A stretch of 9,685 bases of DNA from NCBI GenBank assembly GCA_028688175.1, contig JAQTYS010000075.1, forward strand, positions 1,242 through 10,926, written 5' to 3'. Each line of letters begins with the position of its first letter. The first letter of the stretch is position 1. Source of the DNA: Methanothrix sp. (lineage in GTDB: Archaea > Halobacteriota > Methanosarcinia > Methanotrichales > Methanotrichaceae). Below the pieces are notes generated by a model that was given only the letters and a program-made list of their open reading frames with translations, had not been told where the DNA came from and ran no database searches. This document shows, piece by piece, positions 1 through 5,762 of this stretch. The translations under genes were made by a program, and so were the position numbers.

Positions 1-738
1 ATCACTATCATTAAGTGCCTCGATCAACGAAACTACTGCTCGAGAGTCATTGATCTTTCCCAGAGCCAATGCCGCCCTCCATCGAACAAAGTGATCACAG
101 TCATGCAACGCTGCAATCAATGGATCGACTGCTCTTGCATCTTTGAAATCGCCAAGTTCCGATGCAGCGCCTGCTCGGACATCTCTGTCGCTATCGTTGA
201 GATCAGCGATAAGATAATCGAATGTTTTTGAACTGTAGGGCACGATGTGAGTCTTGTTCTTTGCCATCCCTTCGATGAGGTCGACTGCTCTTTCGTAAGC
301 TTGCGGTGCTGCGATATTACTTACGCTGACTGATTTTGTTGAATTGTTCTCTGTAATCGAAATGCCTTCACAAGAGCCATCCCTTACCTCAGGATTATAG
401 TAGCTATCATTGAGGGAATAAAAGCCACTCTTTTCAAGTTCATATAGAAGGTCTTTTAATTCCGTCTCATTTAGCGCAAACGTCTTTCTGAAATCTTCGT
501 TCTCGTACCTCTGTCCATCTTCGAAGAGAATAAGGTTGCCACTTCCACTTTCATAAAGGCAAACCCCCTCAGATTCAATCCGGATATCCGTCCTGCCCCA
601 TTCAGCATGACAGGCTCCATGTGAATAATAGATTATCAATGGCATGCTCTCGTTCATGGGCGTAGGTGTTGGCTCTATGCATACGCCAGTACCTGTTGAC
701 ACAAGTATCAGCACATAAATCCAAAATAATAATCTCAT
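1..738 (-). CDS. Secreted HEAT-repeat protein, C-terminus cut by window edge
   Basis: The frame is open from ATG at 738 down to position 1, giving 246 codons with no stop, so the C-terminus lies outside the window. Residues 1-20 form a hydrophobic signal peptide (MRLLFWIYVLILVSTGTG), followed by a Pro/Thr spacer. Residues ~33-170 form a beta-rich domain with a 'SGFYSLNDSYY' element, reminiscent of the DUF6438-type fold. From ~173 onward there are 31-residue repeats (D-V-R-x-x-A-A-x-x-L-G-x-x-x-D-x-R-A-V-x-x-L-I-x-A-L), the PBS-lyase-type HEAT unit; two full copies are visible and more probably follow. HEAT solenoids usually bind proteins; the partner here is unknown. A GGATGGAT stretch precedes the ATG. 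The start is supported because the signal peptide begins directly at it. It is not in an operon with the ABC genes, which are divergent. Confidence 0.85.
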   Translation of the reverse strand, partial: MRLLFWIYVLILVSTGTGVCIEPTPTPMNESMPLIIYYSHGACHAEWGRTDIRIESEGVCLYESGSGNLILFEDGQRYENEDFRKTFALNETELKDLLYELEKSGFYSLNDSYYNPEVRDGSCEGISITENNSTKSVSVSNIAAPQAYERAVDLIEGMAKNKTHIVPYSSKTFDYLIADLNDSDRDVRAGAASELGDFKDARAVDPLIAALHDCDHFVRWRAALALGKINDSRAVVSLIEALNDSD

Positions 739-1142
739 ATATCCATCCTTGCCTGATCTGAGGAACCTGAAGATCGATGAAATCCTAGTGGCGGCCTCAT
801 GGCGGATTGCAGCTTATGAGGTACTGAAAGTTATCGTATCCAAATAAGGATTTAAAGCTTATTATCGATCGATCAATCTCTGATGTCTTGTAGTTGATGA
901 GAAGAAGTCTTAAATATTGCTTAAAAAAATACTAACAATTATGAACAAATTATATTTGCAGCGACTGAATTCTACCATGAGGGGAGCAATTGTGAAGCGA
1001 TCCCGAAGGAAATCATGGGTGTGATATCATCGCTCGGTATTCAATAGAGGTCCATAACCTAACTAAGAAGTTTTTAATAAATCGAGGACTGCTGGATTTT
1101 GTTTCTCATCCGCTCAATAAAGATGAGATTACATCCCTGGAA
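739..1142. other. Divergent intergenic region without a complete gene
   Basis: This 404-bp stretch separates the HEAT-protein gene from the ABC-2 operon. On the minus strand, a CTTTAAAT box around 850-858 could serve the HEAT gene, and a 6-bp inverted repeat (CCTCAT 795-800, ATGAGG 816-821) would lie in its leader. On the plus strand it contains a TATA box at 951-957, a GGGGAG motif at 981-986 and a GTG at 992, which look like the original start region of the ABC ATPase. Codons 996-1142 are open in the ATPase frame and encode recognisable ABC sequence. Confidence 0.6.
951..957 (+). promoter_or_regulatory. Archaeal TATA box for the ABC-2 operon
   Basis: TATATTT lies in an A/T-rich stretch. 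The usual ~25-bp spacing places transcription start near 977-981, immediately before GGGGAG (981-986) and a GTG at 992. The promoter, ribosome site and start codon are all correctly spaced for each other, although the GTG frame is interrupted (see findings). Inferred from spacing only. Confidence 0.45.
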
Positions 1143-1913
1143 ATGATCAATTTACAGGTACGAGAGGGTGAAGTATTCGGTTTGCTGGGACCTAATGGTG
1201 CCGGGAAGACGACATTAATAAAAATATTATGCACCTTGATTTTTCCGAGTGCCGGAATGGCGAGGGTGAATGGATATGATGTATTAAAGGAGAGTAAAAA
1301 GGTCAGAGAATCCATCGGTTATGTCACCACAGATGAACGAAGTTTCTACTGGAGGCTCACCGGCCGGCAAAATCTCGAATTTTTTGCCAATCTTCATAAT
1401 TATTATTCATCCCAGGCTCGAGAAAGAGTCTCGGAGTTGCTGGAGATCGTCAACCTGGAAAACAGAGCAGATGACCCTTTTCTAAGCTACTCTGCCGGGA
1501 TGAAGCAGCGCCTGGCCATAGCTAGAGGGCTGATCAACGACCCACGGGTTCTCTTCATGGATGAGCCGACACGAAGCCTTGACCCTAAAGCTGCGCAGAG
1601 CGCCAGGGACTTCATCAGCAGCTACATTGTCAGAGAGCAAGAAAAGACCATATTCCTGTCCACTCATAACCTGAACGAAGCCGAACAGCTCTGCAACAGA
1701 ATTGCCATCCTTGACGAAGGGAAGATAAAGATTGCCGGCAGCCCTCAGGAGCTAAAGAGCGGCCTTGGCAACGATTCTACATTGAGCGACGTCTTCTCAT
1801 CCTACTCAGGCAGGAAGCTGGAAGAAGAGATACTGCCTAAACCGTCTTTCATGAAAGAGATGCGCCACCGCCAAAGAGGGGGATTGGGCGCAATGAGGAG
1901 GCGAGGAATGTGA
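1143..1913 (+). CDS. ABC-2 type exporter ATPase (DrrA/CcmA-like), N-terminus probably frameshifted
   Basis: This is the nucleotide-binding subunit of an ABC-2 exporter. Counting from ATG 1143: Walker A GPNGAGKT at 16-23, divergent signature YSAGMKQ at 116-122, Walker B LFMDEPT at 137-143, D-loop SLD at 145-147 and H-loop His175. The Q-loop region reads GYVTTDERSFYW, lacking the usual Gln, as in a recognisable subgroup of ABC-2 ATPases. The start is problematic. Only 15 residues precede Walker A, whereas ABC ATPases have ~35-60. The frame is open upstream to 996 and encodes IEVHNLTKKF, the missing first strand and A-loop aromatic, but contains no ATG, GTG or TTG there. ATG 1143 lacks a good ribosome site, so this start is the best formal choice rather than the probable natural one. 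The gene overlaps the permease by 4 bp. The transported substrate cannot be deduced. Confidence 0.85.
   Translation: MINLQVREGEVFGLLGPNGAGKTTLIKILCTLIFPSAGMARVNGYDVLKESKKVRESIGYVTTDERSFYWRLTGRQNLEFFANLHNYYSSQARERVSELLEIVNLENRADDPFLSYSAGMKQRLAIARGLINDPRVLFMDEPTRSLDPKAAQSARDFISSYIVREQEKTIFLSTHNLNEAEQLCNRIAILDEGKIKIAGSPQELKSGLGNDSTLSDVFSSYSGRKLEEEILPKPSFMKEMRHRQRGGLGAMRRRGM
1895..1901 (+). promoter_or_regulatory. Ribosome binding site of the permease GTG start
   Basis: GAGGAGG lies inside the 3' end of the ATPase gene, 8 nt before the GTG at 1910. It fixes the GTG start of the permease and indicates translational coupling across the GTGA overlap. Confidence 0.8.
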
Positions 1914-2716
1914 TACTAAAAAAGGCTTTCGCATTCATAAAGCGCAGCTATATGCTACAGATGAGCTATAAATTGGAGTCTATTCTGCGATTATTCTTCA
2001 TGCTATTTAACATTTTAACCTATTACTTCGTTGCCAAGTTAGTAGGAACTGCGGGAGCAAAGTATCTTGAACCTTATGGCGGCGACTACTTCTCTTTTGT
2101 GCTGATCGGCATAGCTTTTTCCACATATCTGATGGTCTCGCTGCGAGGTTTCTCTGAGACCATACGAGATGAGCAGATGATGGGTACTCTTGAAGCCATG
2201 CTCGTAACCCCCACCGATACGGCTACGGTGATTACCTTTTCATCACTTTGGAGCTTCATATTTGCCTCCATTAGAGTTCTGTTATATCTCATTGTTGGCA
2301 TTCTTCTGGGCGTAAATATGACGAATGCTAACCTATTGGGAGCATTAATCATCCTCATACTGACAATATTAAGTTTCAGCAGCCTCGGCATATTGGCGGC
2401 GAGCTTTATTATGATCTTTAAGAGGGGTGATCCCATCAATATGATGTTCATGAGCACATCAGAACTCTTCGGAGGCGTATTTTTTCCAATCGAAGTATTG
2501 CCCTGGTGGCTGCAGAGCATCTCTCATCTCTTTCCCATGACCTATTCGTTAAGCGGCATGAGACATGCGCTCCTGCAGGGATATTCATTGCATGAATTGC
2601 TACCGGAAATATCCACATTGGTCATTTTCGCCCTAATTCTTCTGCCTCTGAGTCTATTCATCATCAGATTCGCCGTAAAGAGAGTCAAGGAAGAGGGAAC
2701 GCTGGTTCAATATTGA
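1910..2716 (+). CDS. ABC-2 type transporter permease
   Basis: This 268-residue membrane subunit pairs with the ATPase just upstream; ABC-2 permeases form the export channel. Hydrophobic segments are visible at roughly 25-43, 60-80, 107-130, 138-168, 180-200 and 233-255, the six-helix layout of the family. A charged cytoplasmic stretch follows helix 2 (GFSETIRDEQMMGTLEAML), corresponding to the coupling region with the E-x-x-x-G-T-L-E element seen across ABC-2 permeases. Near the end, LFPMTYSLSGMRHALL corresponds to the conserved 'hPlTy.ld.lR..l' motif. The start is GTG at 1910, overlapping the ATPase stop as GTGA and preceded by GAGGAGG. The C-terminus is short and basic. Length is normal for the family and no damage is visible. 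Exported substrate unknown. Confidence 0.92.
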   Translation: MILKKAFAFIKRSYMLQMSYKLESILRLFFMLFNILTYYFVAKLVGTAGAKYLEPYGGDYFSFVLIGIAFSTYLMVSLRGFSETIRDEQMMGTLEAMLVTPTDTATVITFSSLWSFIFASIRVLLYLIVGILLGVNMTNANLLGALIILILTILSFSSLGILAASFIMIFKRGDPINMMFMSTSELFGGVFFPIEVLPWWLQSISHLFPMTYSLSGMRHALLQGYSLHELLPEISTLVIFALILLPLSLFIIRFAVKRVKEEGTLVQY

Positions 2717-2740
2717 AGCGATTTTCTCTCAATTTTTTTC
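2706..2740 (+). terminator. Probable terminator of the ABC-2 operon
   Basis: A 12-bp palindrome TTCAATATTGAA (2706-2717) spans the stop codon. It is followed by ATTTTCTCTC and a run of seven T (2733-2739). T-rich tracts just after stop codons act as archaeal termination signals; the hairpin contribution is uncertain. Confidence 0.5.
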
Positions 2741-2849
2741 GGATTGCCTCCATGGATTACTCTTAAATAGTGTGATAATTCTACGTTATTTTAAGGATTG
2801 AACCGACCAGACTCATTCAAAGCAGTTCGTGCATTTGCATTGTTTTTTT

Positions 2850-2869
2850 GTATGTGTTTAGCTCTCCAA
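2850..2869 (+). repeat. Left terminal inverted repeat
   Basis: GTATGTGTTTAGCTC followed by TCCAA. It pairs with 3025-3046 on the opposite strand apart from a 2-nt indel. Confidence 0.7.
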
Positions 2870-3024
2870 AAATCGCTCGATAGATGCTGGTTTTAGTCGA
2901 TGAAAGCATGACGAAAAAGAACTTGCGCCGGATTAAAAATCGATATCAATAGCTGAAGTATCTTTAAATTTGTTTTCGGGGACTTGCAGCATGAGACATT
3001 ACGAAATGGGTCTATTGATGCTTA

Positions 3025-3046
3025 TTGGAGTGAGCTAAACACATAC
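3025..3046 (-). repeat. Right terminal inverted repeat
   Basis: Read on the minus strand from 3046 it begins GTATGTGTTTAGCTC, then carries AC not present in the left copy's series, then TCCAA. Confidence 0.7.
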
Positions 3047-3262
3047 GTTTTTTTTTTATAGCTAGCATGGGATCAGGTAATAGGTAGCTCATCTCCCTGC
3101 ATCCTGCCCACATTTGTTTAGATAATCACACTTAGTTATACTTGATCAATAGATAGTTTTATTAATAATGCCGACTTCTAGCACAACCAAGCTATGGCCT
3201 ATGTTATGCCTGCAATTGGCGCATAGGCGAATTGACTGCTATCCGACGGAGTGTGATGGTTT

Positions 3263-4051
3263 ATGGTAAAAATCACAATTAAGGATCTGACCTTTAGTTA
3301 TGCAAGCAACAAAATCTTGGATAATCTGAACGTGGTAATTGATTCATCAGAGATCCTCAGCCTGGTGGGTCCCAATGGGTCAGGCAAGACCACCCTCATA
3401 AAATGCATGGATCGCATTCTCAGGCCGAAGGGAAGCATCCTTCTCGATGCCCGCAAGCTAGAGGACATGAGCGGCGTGGAGATTGCCCGCATTTTCGGCT
3501 ATGTACCACAGTCCAGTTCAACGCCCTTAAACACAACTGTATTCGATACCGTGCTCATGGGCAGAAGACCGCATATTAGCTGGCGAGTCTCAGATGCAGA
3601 CCTCGATAAAGTGGCAGAAACCCTTGAACTCTTGCACCTGGAGAAGTTTTCTATGAGAGATTTCTCACAGCTCTCCGGCGGTCAGAAGCAAAAAGTCCTA
3701 ATCGCTCGCGCCTTATGTCAGGAGCCGGAGGTACTACTATTGGATGAGCCAACTTCCAACCTGGATATGAAGCATCAGCTCGATGTCATGGAAACTATAA
3801 GCTCACTTGTTAAGGAGAAAGGCATCTCTGCAGTCATGGCCATACATGACCTCAACCTGGCCTCAAGGTTCTCTGATAAGCTGGCTATGTTGATGGGCGG
3901 GAAGGTATATGCTGTGGGCAGCCCAAATGCACTTATTACAGAAAGCAATATCGGTTACGTCTATGGGATTGAAGCACAGGTGATGAACGATCTGGACAAA
4001 CCCTATGTTGTACCCATCCGATCTATGAGCGCAAGCACTGTATGTAGCTGA
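3263..4051 (+). CDS. FecE/BtuD-type ABC importer ATPase (iron-chelate or cobalamin class)
   Basis: This 262-residue nucleotide-binding protein has every motif intact: A-loop Tyr13, Walker A GPNGSGKT at 36-43, Q-loop Gln83 in GYVPQ, the segment TVFDTVLMGRRPHISW typical of FecCD-associated ATPases, LSGGQ at 137-141, Walker B LLLDEPT at 158-164, D-loop NLD at 166-168 and H-loop His195. The best family match is the FepC/FecE/BtuD group, which energises uptake of siderophores, haem or corrinoids. The start is ATG 3263, with GGAG 11 nt upstream; an in-frame GTG at 3251 is directly followed by TGA. No permease or binding-protein gene is adjacent, so its partners are encoded elsewhere. The ~20-residue tail after 'VMND' is not family-specific. 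Substrate not determinable. Confidence 0.92.
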   Translation: MVKITIKDLTFSYASNKILDNLNVVIDSSEILSLVGPNGSGKTTLIKCMDRILRPKGSILLDARKLEDMSGVEIARIFGYVPQSSSTPLNTTVFDTVLMGRRPHISWRVSDADLDKVAETLELLHLEKFSMRDFSQLSGGQKQKVLIARALCQEPEVLLLDEPTSNLDMKHQLDVMETISSLVKEKGISAVMAIHDLNLASRFSDKLAMLMGGKVYAVGSPNALITESNIGYVYGIEAQVMNDLDKPYVVPIRSMSASTVCS

Positions 4052-4072
4052 AAAGCAAATCCATTAGAGCAA

Positions 4073-4097
4073 GAGACGATCGGGTCCGAATCGTCTC
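4073..4097 (+). terminator. Hairpin terminator after the FecE-type ATPase gene
   Basis: GAGACGAT (4073-4080) pairs perfectly with ATCGTCTC (4090-4097). CGG and CCG next to the loop can extend the stem across a bulged A. It lies 21 nt after the stop and is followed by ATAAATTGTTTT. It could also limit read-through into the antisense remnants to the right. Confidence 0.6.
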
Positions 4098-4110
4098 CCA
4101 TAAATTGTTT

Positions 4111-4262
4111 TCACTCAATGATCTTTCTGAAGCTGATCGATGCCACAATGAAGATCACGCTGTCAAAGGCAATTACAGCCATGAAGTCCACGGGAACATT
4201 TGCCACGTCTCCACTTATCATCAAACCTCTCACCGCGTCAACTGCATAGGTCAATGGATGTG
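4111..4262 (-). pseudogene. C-terminal remnant of an ABC-2 permease
   Basis: Read on the minus strand, the last 49-50 codons before TGA at 4113-4111 give HPLTYAVDAVRGL, then a polar turn, then a hydrophobic segment (FMAVIAFDSVIFIVASISF) and RKIIE. This is the standard end of a NodJ/DrrB-type ABC-2 permease: the 'NPLTYavDalRg' motif plus the last transmembrane helix. The homology starts exactly where the IS200/IS605-type scar ends (about 4258-4264), so insertion removed or displaced the first ~200 codons. The remnant has no start of its own, differs in sequence from the intact permease at 1910-2716, and lies on the other strand. Confidence 0.65.
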
Positions 4263-4264
4263 AA

Positions 4265-4429
4265 CTACCGCGTCCTGAAGGGCGCGGCTTCCCATTTCAT
4301 CGCCAAAACTTGCATCACTGATATGTGATGTAGCGGTTTTGGTTCTATGGGCACTACGGGCTGTTCCATCCCTGTGAGGAGTATGTTCCAGGGATCCACT
4401 TTTATCAGCTTTCGACCAGCTTGTAGCTG
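4265..4429 (-). pseudogene. Decayed tnpB (IS200/IS605 family) with zinc ribbon deleted
   Basis: The minus-strand reading shows QLQAGRKLIKVDP fused directly to WNILLTGMEQP, then about 30 residues ending in MKWEAAPFRTR and TAG at 4267-4265. In intact TnpB, 'aGrklikVdP' precedes the four-cysteine zinc ribbon, and 'DrDxNAAxNIL' with the last RuvC aspartate follows it. Here all four cysteines and that aspartate are missing, so ~40-50 residues were lost. The frame continues upstream to an ATG at 4525, but that part does not resemble TnpB. A hairpin at 4268-4287 overlaps the last codons, as at IS605 right ends. TnpB is an RNA-guided RuvC-type nuclease; this fragment cannot be active. Confidence 0.6.
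4268..4287. repeat. IS200/IS605-type right-end hairpin (first scar)
   Basis: On the plus strand CCGCGTCC, loop TGAA, GGGCGCGG: an 8-bp stem with one mismatch, overlapping the last tnpB codons. Subterminal hairpins in this position are substrates for the TnpA Y1 transposase and part of the omega-RNA in this IS family. Confidence 0.6.
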
Positions 4430-4515
4430 ATCATCATACGAATACAGATACGCATACCTACTATTTATATCAGTTGAGAGCGGCGCGAAAGTAATCATGG
4501 CAAAGGACTCCGCTT

Positions 4516-4596
4516 TCATCTCCACCCTGAAGGATGGGGACTTCCCGCTTCGTCCTTTCCGATCCTACCAGTTAAACCCCATCCGTTCAATTTTAC
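4516..4596 (-). pseudogene. C-terminal tail of a second tnpB remnant
   Basis: On the minus strand the frame ending at TGA 4518-4516 reads LNGWGLTGRIGKDE followed by AGSPHPSGWR. The 'EAGSPhpsG' ending is typical of archaeal TnpB proteins. Only ~25 codons are recognisable. It carries its own right-end hairpin and differs in sequence from the scar at 4265-4429, so it derives from a different element. It abuts the stop of the gene at 4599-5198. Confidence 0.5.
4522..4537. repeat. IS200/IS605-type right-end hairpin (second scar)
   Basis: On the plus strand CCACCC, loop TGAA, GGATGG: six pairs with one G-T wobble. The same TGAA loop and the same placement over the last tnpB codons as the hairpin at 4268-4287. 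Confidence 0.55.
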
Positions 4597-4598
4597 AT

Positions 4599-5198
4599 TT
4601 ATATTTCCAGAACCGGTTCTATCTTCTTCATGTATCGCTCCAGCCGTTCTTCACACTCATCCCAGGTCACATCCACATTCAGGCTCAACATGATATCTTG
4701 TAGCTGGTCTTTAACCTCGGCCCAGGTGTACTTGTTATTGGATTTGCATAATTCTGTCATCAACCTCAGCGTAGGTACAAAGACCTTCTTGAACTCTGCC
4801 CGGATGAATTTCATGAACGGCTCGCTCTGGTCCCGGGAGATATAAGATCTCAATTCATCCAGGATGATATATTGAGAGGTACATGGGTCTATGTAGGGGT
4901 CCACAATCTCTCTGCCAGCTTTCGCGGAAAGAGTCTGATATGCCTGGGCGATGAGCAGATCGATGTACTTTCTGGTGTAGGGCTCTTCCTTCATCTCTGC
5001 CACCAGACTATAGCCAACCAGCCTGCATCTGAGTAGCTGAATTCTCGCCTCCTCAAGAGGCAAATAGAAGTTTATTTTGCCGGCATAGTCCTCAAGATGT
5101 TCCAGTCTTTTGTGAGGCTCAAAGGTCACAGTCATATCGATACATCCGTTCTGATTTCCTGTACAATCAGGGTTCTCAAAATAGTTATTCTTTTGCAT
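4599..5198 (-). CDS. Uncharacterised cytosolic helical protein
   Basis: A 199-residue protein I do not recognise. It has no signal peptide or membrane segment. Predicted mostly helical and charged, with several amphipathic stretches (for example residues 36-60 and 150-199). Four cysteines are scattered (12, 19, 58, 106 approximately) without a clear metal-binding spacing. ATG 5198 has no ribosome site; a TTTATTAG box at 5235-5228 on the minus strand would give a leader of under 10 nt, so leaderless or near-leaderless translation is possible. Met22 is an alternative start. The gene is divergent from 5241-5654 with only 42 bp between. IS605-type debris begins 2-3 nt after its stop, so the C-terminus could have been trimmed or altered. 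Comparison of length with homologues would settle that. Confidence 0.65.
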   Translation of the reverse strand: MQKNNYFENPDCTGNQNGCIDMTVTFEPHKRLEHLEDYAGKINFYLPLEEARIQLLRCRLVGYSLVAEMKEEPYTRKYIDLLIAQAYQTLSAKAGREIVDPYIDPCTSQYIILDELRSYISRDQSEPFMKFIRAEFKKVFVPTLRLMTELCKSNNKYTWAEVKDQLQDIMLSLNVDVTWDECEERLERYMKKIEPVLEI

Positions 5199-5211
5199 AC
5201 TTTAGAAATAG

Positions 5212-5217
5212 TTATAA
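5212..5217 (+). promoter_or_regulatory. TATA box for the secreted GTW-motif protein; leaderless start predicted
   Basis: TTATAA is centred 26 bp before the ATG at 5241, which puts the expected transcription start on the start codon itself. No Shine-Dalgarno sequence precedes that ATG. The hexamer is self-complementary and lies in the 42-bp divergent gap. Confidence 0.45.
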
Positions 5218-5240
5218 TCTAAGAGCACTAATAAACATGC

Positions 5241-5654
5241 ATGAAGAAGATTTTAAGTTTTCTACTGTTGGTCCTTGTCTTTTGGGCCACGGGAATATGT
5301 GCAGCCGAAGTTCCAAACCTGTTAGGGACGTGGACTGGCTTTGGAAATGGATTATATAACGAAAATGCAGCTGCCAAGTTGACCGAAAACTGGAGCGTGA
5401 GTGCCACTATCGATATGCAGAAGGATCGCCTTTTTGCAGGAAATTTGACCTACTTGGATAAGAATGGAACAGAGGTTATGGAAGGTTTTGCCGGAGCCAT
5501 TGATGGGGACAATAAAAAGCTCTATATCGCCGAATTTAGCGAGGGCTACGACATTGGGACGCTCATCTCCGAGGATGAGATTGAGCTTATATATCTCTAC
5601 GAAGGGAAAATGGGGAATATAGAAATCGATAGGCTTCATCGGATTAAGACATGA
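5241..5654 (+). CDS. Small secreted beta-barrel-like protein (LGTW motif)
   Basis: A 137-residue protein with an N-terminal signal peptide (MKKILSFLLLVLVFWATG, probable cleavage after CAA at ~22). The mature part starts NLLGTWTGFGNG and then alternates short strands and turns: ATIDMQKDRLFAGNLTY, EGFAGAIDGDNKKLYIAE, GYDIGTLISEDEIELIYLYE. A G-T-W start followed by antiparallel strands is the layout of lipocalin/calycin-like single-domain proteins. Similar small secreted proteins occur in methanogens and other anaerobes, as far as I recall, without a known function. ATG 5241 is chosen because the signal peptide starts there and a TATA box stands 26 bp upstream, suggesting a leaderless mRNA. A ligand or cargo is possible but not shown. 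Confidence 0.8.
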   Translation: MKKILSFLLLVLVFWATGICAAEVPNLLGTWTGFGNGLYNENAAAKLTENWSVSATIDMQKDRLFAGNLTYLDKNGTEVMEGFAGAIDGDNKKLYIAEFSEGYDIGTLISEDEIELIYLYEGKMGNIEIDRLHRIKT

Positions 5655-5684
5655 GATAGGCAAAGATCCTTTGAATTAAGGTAA

Positions 5685-5712
5685 GGCAGGTATAATCGTC
5701 CATAATCCTGCC
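5685..5712 (+). terminator. Weak hairpin downstream of the secreted-protein gene
   Basis: GGCAGG (5685-5690) pairs with CCTGCC (5707-5712) around an A/T-rich 16-nt loop, about 30 nt after the stop at 5654. There is no T-tract, so its role as a terminator is uncertain. Confidence 0.3.
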
Positions 5713-5735
5713 CGGTCCGGCCTTCAAGCGCATAC

Positions 5736-5742
5736 TTTATAT
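5736..5742 (+). promoter_or_regulatory. Strong archaeal TATA box ahead of a hairpin
   Basis: TTTATAT is close to the archaeal consensus. The predicted transcription start (~5763-5767) coincides with the first bases of the hairpin at 5765-5806. Confidence 0.45.
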
Positions 5743-5762
5743 CGTTGAACGTCGAAGCTTGT

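Larger units (their letters stand above)
2850..3046. mobile_element. MITE-like element with terminal inverted repeats
   Basis: The left end GTATGTGTTTAGCTC (2850-2864) matches the complement of the right end (3032-3046) at 15 of 15 positions. The match continues inwards through TCCAA after a 2-nt indel, so about 20 bp pair overall. Directly outside both ends stands GTTTTTTT (2842-2849 and 3047-3054), as expected of an 8-bp target duplication, though the low complexity weakens this. The 197-bp interior has no open frame of useful length. Size, terminal repeats and lack of coding fit a non-autonomous transposon derivative; the parent family is not recognised. Confidence 0.55.
2717..3262. other. 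546-bp non-coding region containing a MITE-like element
   Basis: No credible gene is visible in any frame. It holds the terminator T-tract of the ABC-2 operon, the inverted-repeat-bounded element at 2850-3046, and a 3047-3262 portion that should contain the promoter of the FecE-type ATPase gene. A/T-rich candidates for that promoter lie at about 3134-3170, but no single clear TATA box stands out. Confidence 0.6.

Noticed and set aside
2086..2520. 144-codon minus-strand frame in the permease region
   Set aside because: It is antisense to the clear six-helix ABC-2 permease and lacks features of its own.
2842..3057. Reading the inverted repeat at 2850-3046 as a simple transcription terminator
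   Set aside because: The arms are 167 bp apart and flanked by direct repeats on both sides, which fits a transposable element better than a terminator hairpin.
4265..4525. Treating the whole 86-codon frame as an intact small gene
   Set aside because: Only the C-terminal half resembles a protein family, namely TnpB with an internal deletion. The first ~30 codons match nothing and there is no ribosome site.
4497..4845. Plus-strand open frames over the tnpB scar and the 199-residue gene
   Set aside because: Their products are low-information Ser/His/Phe-rich readings of the opposite strand, with no ribosome site.
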